A stretch of DNA of 64,000 nt from the NCBI RefSeq assembly GCF_014652875.1, contig NZ_BMZQ01000001.1, positions 868,001 through 932,000 of the forward strand, in the 5' to 3' direction. Of the stretch, positions 57,295 to 64,000 are shown in pieces. Within the stretch, counting starts at the first letter, position 1. Each line of letters opens with the position of its first letter. The notes below the pieces were generated by a model. It saw nothing but the letters and a program-made list of their open reading frames with translations. It searched no databases and was not told the origin of the DNA. This stretch comes from Tianweitania populi. Lineage in GTDB: Bacteria; Pseudomonadota; Alphaproteobacteria; Rhizobiales; Rhizobiaceae. A program made the position numbers and the translations under genes.

Positions 57295-58350
57295 ATGACT
57301 CTTCCCGTTTTCTTCGCGCCTTCGCGCGCTTTTACCGTTGCGGAGATTGCGGCGGTCGCGGGAGCGAGCCTGCAGCAGGGCGAGCTTCATGGCCGCAAGA
57401 TCACCGGCATTGCCTCGGCCGACACGGCCGAGAGCGAGCAGGTGACCTTTGTCGACGCCAAGCATCGTGGTGCCTTGGCGGGCCTGCAGTCTGGAGCCGT
57501 GTTCGTTCCGGCGCAGCTCGCAGACAAGGTGCCTTCTCACATCGCAGTGCTCGTGGTGGATCATCCGCAAGCGGCCTTCGCGGCTGTCGGCCGACTGATG
57601 TATCCGAACGCTGCTCGTCCGACGAGTGTGACCGGTCGCACCGGAGTTTCCGCAGCCGCGCATATCGATGACGATGCCGTGGTCGAAGAGGGCGCGACCA
57701 TCGAGGCTGGTGCCGTGATCGGCAGAGGTGCCGCGGTAGGCGCTGGCGCGATTATCGCTGCGAATGCCGTGATTGGCGCTGGCTGCCAGATCGGTCGCGA
57801 CAGCTATGTAGGCGCGGGCGCGACGGTGCTTCATGCGCTGATCGGCAACAACGTGATCATCCATGCAGGCGTGCGCATCGGCCAGGACGGCTTCGGCTAT
57901 GTCGGGAGCGCGCGTGGGCCGGAGAAGATGCCGCAGATCGGGCGCGTGATCATTCAGGATCATGTCGAGATAGGCGCCAATACAACGATTGATCGCGGCG
58001 CGATGTCCGATACGGTCATTGGCGAACACAGCAAGATCGATAATCTTGTTCAGATCGCCCATAATGTCCGCATCGGACGCGGCTGTATCGTTGCCGGGCT
58101 TTGCGGTATTTCGGGTTCGGTGCAGCTCGGCGACGGCGTGATGCTGGGCGGCGGTGTCGGCTTGGCCGACCATCTTAAGATCGGGTCGGGCGCTCGACTG
58201 GCTGCCGGCAGTGGCTTTATGAATGATGTGCCTGCGGGCGAGGCATGGGGCGGTTATCCCGCGCAGCCTATGGGCGAAATGTTGCGTGAGATTGCAACGA
58301 TCAGGCGCTTGGCGAAGCGCCCCAAGAAGGGAGCCGTTGCCAGTGAGTGA
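57295..58350 (+). CDS. lpxD: UDP-3-O-acylglucosamine N-acyltransferase
   Basis: Third enzyme of lipid A synthesis, adding the N-linked hydroxyacyl chain; 351 residues. The N-terminal LpxD domain carries the [16 protein letters not shown] start and [10 protein letters not shown], and the left-handed beta helix of hexapeptide repeats (about 100-310) includes [15 protein letters not shown] and the catalytic-His region [12 protein letters not shown]-terminal helix ([18 protein letters not shown]) likely binds acyl carrier protein. ATG 57295 gives the usual start. It overlaps the fabZ GTG by 8 bases. Confidence 0.97.
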   Translation: MTLPVFFAPSRAFTVAEIAAVAGASLQQGELHGRKITGIASADTAESEQVTFVDAKHRGALAGLQSGAVFVPAQLADKVPSHIAVLVVDHPQAAFAAVGRLMYPNAARPTSVTGRTGVSAAAHIDDDAVVEEGATIEAGAVIGRGAAVGAGAIIAANAVIGAGCQIGRDSYVGAGATVLHALIGNNVIIHAGVRIGQDGFGYVGSARGPEKMPQIGRVIIQDHVEIGANTTIDRGAMSDTVIGEHSKIDNLVQIAHNVRIGRGCIVAGLCGISGSVQLGDGVMLGGGVGLADHLKIGSGARLAAGSGFMNDVPAGEAWGGYPAQPMGEMLREIATIRRLAKRPKKGAVASE

Positions 58351-58816
58351 CGTTCAGGCCTCGAACACGCTGGACAGCGTCGACATCTTCCAGATCCTGA
58401 AGCTTCTGCCGCATCGCTATCCTTTCCTGCTGATTGACCGCATCGTCGAGATCGAAGGCGGCGACGCAGCTGTCGGCATCAAGAATGTGACCATCAACGA
58501 GCCGCATTTTCAGGGACATTTTCCTGAACAGCCGGTGATGCCGGGCGTCCTCATCATCGAGGCGATGGCGCAAACGGCAGGCGCGATCTGCATTCACGCT
58601 GGCGGCAACGACAAGCCGTCACTGGTTTATTTCATGACGATCGACAATGCGAAGTTCCGCAAGCCGGTCGTTCCGGGCGATCAGTTGCGGATTGCCGTTC
58701 GCAAGACCAAGCAGCGAGGCAGCATTTTCCGTTTCAGTTGCGAAGCCACGGTTGATGGCGTCAAGGTTGCGGAAGCGGAAGTGTCCGCAATGATGACCCC
58801 GAAGCTGCCGCAGTGA
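58343..58816 (+). CDS. fabZ: 3-hydroxyacyl-ACP dehydratase FabZ
   Basis: Type II fatty-acid synthesis dehydratase of 157 residues with a hot-dog fold. The catalytic His is H59 in [14 protein letters not shown] and the partner Glu is E73 in LIIEAMAQ. The N-terminal [17 protein letters not shown] is diagnostic. The GTG start overlaps the end of lpxD by 8 bases; the longer frame upstream is inside lpxD and rejected. FabZ draws on the same hydroxyacyl-ACP pool as LpxA and LpxD, so its place in the lipid A operon balances phospholipid against lipid A. Confidence 0.96.
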   Translation: MSDVQASNTLDSVDIFQILKLLPHRYPFLLIDRIVEIEGGDAAVGIKNVTINEPHFQGHFPEQPVMPGVLIIEAMAQTAGAICIHAGGNDKPSLVYFMTIDNAKFRKPVVPGDQLRIAVRKTKQRGSIFRFSCEATVDGVKVAEAEVSAMMTPKLPQ

Positions 58817-58826
58817 GGCGCATATT

Positions 58827-59660
58827 TTGAGTGAAACCACAATCCATCCGTTGGCTGTTGTCGAGCCGGGAGCACAGCTCGGCGAAGGCGTGACGGTTGG
58901 CCCGTTCTCTTATGTGGGAGCGGATACGGTGATCGGCGATCGGTGTGAGCTGGTCAGCCATGTCAGCATCCGCGGTGCGACGACGCTCGGCGCGGATTGC
59001 ATCGTGTATCCTCAGGCCGTGCTTGGCGCTCCGCCACAAAACAAGGCGCATAAAGGCGGCCGGACGACGCTGACGATCGGCGAAAATTGCCAGATCCGCG
59101 AAGGCGTTACGATGCATTGCGGCTCCGACAACAGCCGTGGCAAGACGACGGTTGGCAAGAACGGCTACTTTATGGCCATGAGCCATATCGGCCATGACTG
59201 CGAAGTCGGCGACAATGTCACCATCGCCAACTCGGCAGCACTCGGCGGCCATGTCGAGCTGGGCGATTTCGTCACGGTTGGCGGGTTGGCGGCGATCCAT
59301 CAGTTTGCACGGGTCGGGCATCATGCCTTTGTCTCCGGTGTCACGGGCGTGACCGGCGACATCATTCCTTACGCCCTGGCATCAGGTGCGCGCGCTCGCC
59401 TTCATGGTCTGAACCTGATCGGCATGAAGCGCTCCGGACTGCCTCGTGCCGAGATCAATGCGGCTCGACGCGCTTACCGTCTGCTGTTTGAAGCCGACAC
59501 GCCTTTGTCGGAGAACGTTGCACGGTTGGCGGCCGAGGGTGATCATGGCCGGGCCGTTGCCGACATCCTTGCTTTCCTGCAAGAACGCGGCAAGCGCCAT
59601 TATGTGGCGGCGGCGAAGCGGGGTACGCGCGGGGATGACAGCGGCGACGATGGTGAGTGA
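58827..59660 (+). CDS. lpxA: UDP-N-acetylglucosamine O-acyltransferase
   Basis: First enzyme of lipid A synthesis, 277 residues, a left-handed beta helix trimer. Landmarks: IHPLAVVEPGAQLGEGVTVGPFSYVG, QAVLGAPPQNKAHKGG, REGVTMHCGSDNS, and SHIGHDCEVGDN with catalytic His. The Ser residue in the MHCGS part and the ruler residues that set chain length cannot be assigned by eye. The start is TTG with GAGGCG upstream; no ATG is available at the right place. Its C-terminus overlaps the lpxI start by 11 bases. Confidence 0.96.
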   Translation: MSETTIHPLAVVEPGAQLGEGVTVGPFSYVGADTVIGDRCELVSHVSIRGATTLGADCIVYPQAVLGAPPQNKAHKGGRTTLTIGENCQIREGVTMHCGSDNSRGKTTVGKNGYFMAMSHIGHDCEVGDNVTIANSAALGGHVELGDFVTVGGLAAIHQFARVGHHAFVSGVTGVTGDIIPYALASGARARLHGLNLIGMKRSGLPRAEINAARRAYRLLFEADTPLSENVARLAAEGDHGRAVADILAFLQERGKRHYVAAAKRGTRGDDSGDDGE

Positions 59661-60531
59661 CACGCAACCCAGCGGCTTGCTGCCGCCGGGTAGTCGTGTC
59701 GGTATCGTCGCGGGTAGTGGCAGCCTTCCGGTCAACGTGGCGCAAAGCCTGGGCGTTGCCGGCTTGAACCCCTTCATCTTCATTTTGGACGGCGAGGCGG
59801 ATCGTCTCGCGGAACTGCAACACTACGAGCATGTGGTTCTGCCGATCGAGGCGGCAGCGGTCGGCTTCGATCACATGAAGGCCGCCGGCGTGACGCATGC
59901 TGTGCTAGCTGGAGGCGTGGTCCGGCGCCCGAAGCTTCGGTCGTTGAAATGGACGCCTCGCGTACTCAAGGTTCTGCCGCGCCTCGCCGTCGAACTGGCG
60001 CTGGGCGACGATGGCTTGTTGCGCGCTGTGATGCGCCACATCGAAAATGCAGGGATTCGCGTGGTTGGCGCGCATCAGGTCGTGCCGGATCTTCTGGCGC
60101 GCACTGGGGCAATGACGCGTGTCTCGCCGAACGCTGAGGATGAGCGCAACATCAAGGCCGCGCTGGAAGCCGCAAAGGCGATCGGCCGTCTGGATATTGG
60201 CCAAGCTGCGATCGCGATAGGGGGGCGCGCTGTTGCCCTTGAGGGGATCGAGGGCACGGATGGCTTGCTCGAGCGCATGATCCCCTTGCGCGATCACGGG
60301 CGGCTCGCGGGCAAGACGGGCGGCGTCCTGGTGAAATGCGCCAAGCCTGCGCAGGATATCCGGGCCGATCTTCCGGCAATCGGCCCCAAAACGGTTCTTG
60401 ATGCACAGCGGGCCGGATTGCGCGGCATCGCGGTGGAAGCCAATCGCGCCTTTGTGCTGGACTTCGCCAAGACCATCGCAGCGGCCGATGAGGCCGGCCT
60501 CTTCATCAGCGGGATCGAGGTGCAGCCGTGA
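59650..60531 (+). CDS. lpxI: UDP-2,3-diacylglucosamine pyrophosphatase LpxI
   Basis: LpxI (DUF1009 family) of about 293 residues hydrolyses UDP-2,3-diacylglucosamine to lipid X; it replaces the unrelated LpxH in alphaproteobacteria. Family landmarks are VGIVAGSGSLPVNVAQ, FILDGEADR, VLAGGVVRRPKLR, DDGLLRAVMRHIE, GAHQVVPDLLA and, near the end, GIAVEANRAFVLD. ATG 59650 is within lpxA, and a GTG follows immediately, so either may be used. It overlaps lpxB as GTGA. Confidence 0.95.
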   Translation: MVSDTQPSGLLPPGSRVGIVAGSGSLPVNVAQSLGVAGLNPFIFILDGEADRLAELQHYEHVVLPIEAAAVGFDHMKAAGVTHAVLAGGVVRRPKLRSLKWTPRVLKVLPRLAVELALGDDGLLRAVMRHIENAGIRVVGAHQVVPDLLARTGAMTRVSPNAEDERNIKAALEAAKAIGRLDIGQAAIAIGGRAVALEGIEGTDGLLERMIPLRDHGRLAGKTGGVLVKCAKPAQDIRADLPAIGPKTVLDAQRAGLRGIAVEANRAFVLDFAKTIAAADEAGLFISGIEVQP

Positions 60532-61694
60532 GCCAGACCGCCAAGCCTCTGCGCATTGCTGTCGTATCGGGCGAAGAGTCGGGCGATCTGCTCGGCTTCG
60601 ATCTGGTTCGTGCGATCGAAAAACAATCCGGAAGGCCTGTCGAACTGGTGGGCGTCGGCGGACGGCATCTGCAATCGCTGGGATTGAAGCCGCTTTTCGA
60701 TCCGGGGGACATTGCGCTGATGGGCGTCAGTGCCGTCGTGCGCGATCTGCCGCGTCTGGTTTATCGAATTGGAACGACCGCGCGTGCGATTGTGGATGCC
60801 AAGCCGGACTGCCTGATCACGATAGACAGTCCTGCCTTCACCCTGCGCGTCGCGAAGAAGGTGAGGGCGCTCGATGCCGGCATTCCGATCGTCAAATATG
60901 TTTGCCCCAGCGTCTGGGCGTGGAATCCCGGCCGTGCGCCGGCAATGAAGCCCTATATCGATCGCATTCTCTGCATCCTTCCATTCGAGGAACAGGTGCT
61001 GGAAGACTTGAAGGGACCGAAGGGAATTTATGTCGGCCACAGGCTGGCCAGCGATCCTAACCTTCTTGATGCAACCGAGCAGCAGCGTGGCCGTCCGGTT
61101 GGCGAAGGCGAAAAGACATTGCTGGTTCTGCCGGGTTCACGGCGCGGCGAGGTCAGGAGCCTGATGAAGCCGTTTGGGGAAACGCTAAAACTGCTACGCG
61201 AACGCGGCAATGCATTCCGGGTCGTGATTCCGACTGTGCCGCATGTTGCAGGCTTGGTTGCGGAGGAAGCACGGTCCTGGCCCGTTGTACCTGAGATCGT
61301 GTCAGGACCGCAGGAAAAGCTGAAGGCGTTTGCGTCGGCCGATGCGGCAATGGCAGCGTCCGGCACCGTGCTTCTGGAACTTGCGCTGGCGCGCGTGCCG
61401 ATGGTTTCCTGCTACAAGACAGATCTGCTGATGAGCGCAGTCACACGGCTGATCACGATCTGGACGGCGGCCTTGCCGAACCTGATCGCCGATCGGCTTG
61501 TCGTGCCCGAATTCATCAACGAGTTCCTGCGGCCGGGTTTGATCGCTCGACAGCTGGAAGCGCTGCTTGCCGATACCGAGGCGCGGCGCTGGCAGCTTCA
61601 GGGATTGGACAGCGTCGCCGAGCGGATGCGGACGGATCGTCCGTCAAGCGAGGTTGCCGCAAAAGCCGTGTTGGAGCTTCTGCAAGGTCGCTGA
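60528..61694 (+). CDS. lpxB: Lipid A disaccharide synthase
   Basis: GT19 glycosyltransferase of 388 residues joining lipid X and UDP-diacylglucosamine. Landmarks are IAVVSGEESGDLLGFDLV, VGVGGRHLQSLGLKPLFD, LPRLVYRIGTT, YVCPSVWAWNPGRAP, LLVLPGSRRGEVRSL and ASGTVLLELALARVPMV. The GTG start overlaps the lpxI stop. It is the last gene of the lipid A run; the next gene on the opposite strand ends exactly at the adjacent base, leaving no room for a terminator. Confidence 0.97.
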   Translation: MSQTAKPLRIAVVSGEESGDLLGFDLVRAIEKQSGRPVELVGVGGRHLQSLGLKPLFDPGDIALMGVSAVVRDLPRLVYRIGTTARAIVDAKPDCLITIDSPAFTLRVAKKVRALDAGIPIVKYVCPSVWAWNPGRAPAMKPYIDRILCILPFEEQVLEDLKGPKGIYVGHRLASDPNLLDATEQQRGRPVGEGEKTLLVLPGSRRGEVRSLMKPFGETLKLLRERGNAFRVVIPTVPHVAGLVAEEARSWPVVPEIVSGPQEKLKAFASADAAMAASGTVLLELALARVPMVSCYKTDLLMSAVTRLITIWTAALPNLIADRLVVPEFINEFLRPGLIARQLEALLADTEARRWQLQGLDSVAERMRTDRPSSEVAAKAVLELLQGR

Positions 61695-62360
61695 TTACAC
61701 GCTGCGTTGAATGCCGAGGGCATCCGCGATACGCGGCGCGGCATCGGCCCAGGTCGTGACATGATGCATGCCGTCTTCCAGAGGATCGAGCAACGCGCGC
61801 ACTTCCGGGTCGGCCATCATGTGGAAGACATGCGCGTCCGGCACTGCACGCAGCACTGACGCCAGATTGTGCGGGATGTCATCCACAAAGGCGACGGGAC
61901 GCTTTGTTTCGCCGCGAAGGCGACGCACGGCCGGACCTTTCGGCGCCTCCGTGGTAAGCAGCGGATAGTTGAGGCCGAGCGCGTCGAGATGGGCGCGGCG
62001 GGTGTCGCGATGGCGGTGCGGCATTGCCGTCAGCAGCACAATCTCGGCGGCCTCGCCGAAACTTGCGAGCGCGTCGGCGGCACCTTCTGCCAGCGGCTGC
62101 CAATCCGCCTGAGCACCGAAGAACTCGTCGATCATGGCGGTAACTTGGCTCGGATCGGCTTCTTCGCGGGTGAGCTTGTCGACGATGTTGCCGGTGAGCT
62201 TGAAGGTCCGCAGCTTTAGCTCGAAACCCTGCTGATCCAGGAAGTTCGGGAACACGCGCAGGAATTCGAGCAGGACGTCGTCCACGTCGAGAACGAGCAG
62301 CGGCCGGTCGTCCGAAGACAGTTCGGCGATCTGACGCGCGGTTTCCGGATCGTCACTCAT
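61695..62360 (-). CDS. HAD-superfamily hydrolase-like protein
   Basis: Protein of 221 residues with HAD motif I as LLVLDVDDVLLEF (nucleophile and acid Asp), motif II region VLLTAMPHRHRD and a motif IV-like VAFVDDIPHN, with a Lys candidate in KGPAVRRLRG. The phosphatase site looks intact. Substrate is unknown. Its stop codon abuts the lpxB stop, a back-to-back convergence. The ATG overlaps the stop of the DUF3572 gene (ATGA), so the two are cotranscribed. Confidence 0.82.
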   Translation of the reverse strand: MSDDPETARQIAELSSDDRPLLVLDVDDVLLEFLRVFPNFLDQQGFELKLRTFKLTGNIVDKLTREEADPSQVTAMIDEFFGAQADWQPLAEGAADALASFGEAAEIVLLTAMPHRHRDTRRAHLDALGLNYPLLTTEAPKGPAVRRLRGETKRPVAFVDDIPHNLASVLRAVPDAHVFHMMADPEVRALLDPLEDGMHHVTTWADAAPRIADALGIQRSV

Positions 62361-62647
62361 ATCGACCTGTCATAATCATCGGAGCCATTTGGAAGGGTGC
62401 GCCGCGCCTTCAGAATGGCTGCGGGATCGAGATCGCTGCTCGAAGCGAAAGCGAGCAAGGTCGGCTCATGAGCCAGCACGAAATCCAGCACACCGGCCAG
62501 AAAGCCCGGTTCAGTGGCTGCTTGGCGGATTTGCGCAGGCTCGATGCCGGTGATCGCAAGGAAGCGGCCAAGCAGTTCGGGATCGGCGGCAATGAAGCCG
62601 AGCGCGCTGACGCCAATCGATTCGGCGGAGGAAAGATCGCGAGTCAT
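62357..62647 (-). CDS. DUF3572 family protein
   Basis: Small alphaproteobacterial protein of 96 residues. The family pattern GFIAADPELLGRFLAITGIEPAQIR and GFLAGVLDFVLAHEPTLLAFA is clear; it is all-helical, acidic and probably cytoplasmic. Function is unknown. ATG 62647 gives the usual length; an in-frame ATG at 62686 would add 13 residues. It is divergent from divK across a 197-base spacer and is coupled to the HAD gene by an ATGA overlap. Confidence 0.8.
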   Translation of the reverse strand: MTRDLSSAESIGVSALGFIAADPELLGRFLAITGIEPAQIRQAATEPGFLAGVLDFVLAHEPTLLAFASSSDLDPAAILKARRTLPNGSDDYDRSI

Positions 62648-62844
62648 GGTGCTGTATCCGTGGTTGCTCTCTGCATACGGAGCCATGACATCCCTCGCAA
62701 GGTGCAACCTCTGAGATGCGCAAATCAATGCTCGCTTCTGAGTTGTATGCGTCTCAGAATTTGCGTTTCATCAACGAGTTGACCCTATGATGCGCAGCAC
62801 GTGGAGGGAGGCTGGAGGCTGCCGCTGCGAGGATCGGAGAAAGC

Positions 62845-63216
62845 ATGCCGAAGAAGGTTATGATCGTCGAGGACAATGAGCTCAACATGAAGCTCTTCCG
62901 CGACCTGATCGAAGCCAGCGGTTATGAGACCGTGCGCACCAGGAACGGGCTCGAAGCGCTGGATCTTGCGCGCACCCATCGTCCTGATCTCATCCTGATG
63001 GATATACAGCTGCCGGAAGTGTCGGGTCTGGAGGTCACAAAGTGGCTCAAGGAAGACGACGACCTGCATACGATTCCCATCATCGCCGTCACCGCTTTTG
63101 CGATGAAGGGCGATGAGGAGCGCATCCGTCAGGGTGGATGTGAGGCTTACATTTCCAAGCCGATCTCGGTCGGCAAGTTCATCGAAACGATCAAATCTTA
63201 TCTCGGCGACGCCTGA
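62845..63216 (+). CDS. divK: Single-domain response regulator DivK
   Basis: Receiver-only protein of 123 residues. Phospho-acceptor D53 lies in [13 protein letters not shown], the acidic pair E9/D10 in [18 protein letters not shown], with the switch Thr in [14 protein letters not shown] and Lys in YISKPISV. In Caulobacter and relatives DivK is phosphorylated by DivJ and PleC and steers the CckA-CtrA pathway and division asymmetry. The AAGAAGGTTATG start context and GGAGAAAG ribosome binding site fit. pleD follows 21 bases later, the conserved pairing. Confidence 0.96.
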   Translation: MPKKVMIVEDNELNMKLFRDLIEASGYETVRTRNGLEALDLARTHRPDLILMDIQLPEVSGLEVTKWLKEDDDLHTIPIIAVTAFAMKGDEERIRQGGCEAYISKPISVGKFIETIKSYLGDA

Positions 63217-63237
63217 GCTGCTGCGGAGTTTTCTGTC

Positions 63238-64000
63238 ATGACCGCACGCATCCTTGTCGTCGATGACATTCCAGCCAATGTGAAGCTGCTCGAAGCACGG
63301 CTGACGGCCGAGTACTTCGATGTGGTCACTGCCACCAACGGCTTCGATGCTCTGGAGCTTTGCCGCACGGACAAGATCGACGTTGTGCTGCTTGACGTGA
63401 TGATGCCAGGCATGGACGGGTTCGAAGTCTGTCAGCGGTTGAAGGCTGATCCGCTGACGGCGCATATCCCCGTGGTGATGGTCACGGCGCTCGACCAGGT
63501 GTCCGACCGTATCCGCGGTTTGGATGCAGGGGCGGACGACTTTCTTACCAAGCCGGCCGATCCAATCGCGCTAATGACGCGGGTGAAGAGCCTGATTCGC
63601 TTAAAGGCGCTGACAGACGAGCTTCGGCTTCGCGCAGCGACCACGCGCCATATCGGCATGGACGCTTTACTGACCCGTGTCGCGAGCCATTCGGATGTAC
63701 CACCTTTGGTGCTGCTGATCGACGAGAAGCCGTCTTCCTATACGCAGCTCATGCGCGTTCTCGACGAAACCTGCGCGGCCGATCTTTCGGTCGAGCCGCA
63801 GGCCGGCCTGTTTCAGGCGGCCGAGAAGCCCTACGAGTGCATCATCGTTTCGGCAGGTTTTGCCGAGTTCGATCCGTTGCGGCTATGCGCGCAGCTGCGG
63901 TCGCTGGATCGCACGCGCAACATCCCAATTATCCTGATTGCCGATGGCCCGGATGACGGGCGAATCGTACGGGCGCTGGAACTCGGCGTGAACGACTTCC
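63238..64000 (+). CDS. pleD: PleD response regulator / diguanylate cyclase, N-terminal part
   Basis: The first 254 residues are visible and the frame is still open at the window end. The first receiver domain starts MTARILVVDDIPANVKLLEAR with acidic D9/D10 and phosphoacceptor D53 (LLDVMMPGMDGFEVC), Thr in VTALDQ and Lys in TKPADP. The second receiver-like domain (from about 160) lacks an obvious phospho-acceptor in its centre (CIIVSAGF), as in PleD adaptor domains. The GGDEF domain that makes cyclic di-GMP would lie beyond the window and is not seen. Cotranscription with divK is likely. Confidence 0.93.
   Translation, partial: MTARILVVDDIPANVKLLEARLTAEYFDVVTATNGFDALELCRTDKIDVVLLDVMMPGMDGFEVCQRLKADPLTAHIPVVMVTALDQVSDRIRGLDAGADDFLTKPADPIALMTRVKSLIRLKALTDELRLRAATTRHIGMDALLTRVASHSDVPPLVLLIDEKPSSYTQLMRVLDETCAADLSVEPQAGLFQAAEKPYECIIVSAGFAEFDPLRLCAQLRSLDRTRNIPIILIADGPDDGRIVRALELGVNDF

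Noticed and set aside
54706-58173. Open frame of 1155 codons on the minus strand opposite bamA and lpxD
   Set aside because: It is antisense to two firmly identified genes; the low stop frequency follows from GC-rich codon bias. The translation is rich in Arg, His, Val and Asp with no domain motif or coherent start signal.

Overview
The window is ordinary, GC-rich alphaproteobacterial core chromosome. Everything points to Hyphomicrobiales (Rhizobiales), probably the Phyllobacteriaceae/Brucellaceae side: an RNase E with a large acidic insertion in its S1 domain and a C-terminal GWW tail, a LexA with a direct-repeat GTTC-N7-GTTC operator, a Pcs-type phosphatidylcholine synthase, an IalB-family protein, LpxI instead of LpxH, and the DivK-PleD cell-cycle pair. 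Genus cannot be fixed by eye. I see no phage, insertion sequence, integron, CRISPR array or secondary-metabolite cluster.

Layout. 1-13 kb: a cut M48 protease, an aminotransferase, a small lipoprotein, rne, then cell-wall genes (AmiC-type amidase, PBP1A, an M23 peptidase) with prfB, which uses a programmed +1 frameshift. 13-18 kb: a compact minus-strand run from adhC to fghA, the glutathione-dependent formaldehyde pathway. Between these two enzymes lie a MOSC gene broken by one amber codon, a lipoprotein, an UPF0178 protein and an RHH/PIN toxin-antitoxin pair translationally coupled to fghA. 18-27.6 kb: pccA, dnaE, a stand-alone LPG-synthase-type acyltransferase, gltA and gltX. 27.7-38 kb: comEC, lexA, a FrnE-type DsbA, an oligopeptide-binding protein, an IalB protein, hspQ, an AEC transporter, ubiH and pcs.

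38-48 kb: a quinone oxidoreductase, a complete BMP-type nucleoside ABC transporter, a YrbL-like protein, a copper-type P1B ATPase with a MerR/CueR-type promoter, an OmpA-domain protein and tRNA-Ser(UGA). 48-62 kb: the classic translation/envelope cluster rpsB-tsf-pyrH-frr-uppS-cdsA-rseP-bamA-lpxD-fabZ-lpxA-lpxI-lpxB, without dxr between cdsA and rseP. 62-64 kb: a HAD protein, a DUF3572 protein, divK and the start of pleD.

Functionally the window serves envelope growth (peptidoglycan synthesis and hydrolysis, lipid A, outer-membrane assembly, phospholipids), translation, formaldehyde removal, central carbon metabolism and cell-cycle control. I found no convincing undescribed multi-gene system. 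The items most worth a second look are the nonsense-mutated MOSC gene, the toxin-antitoxin pair inside the formaldehyde operon, the repeat-rich region upstream of bamA, the composite lexA operator, the CueR-like promoter and a 25-residue membrane microprotein.
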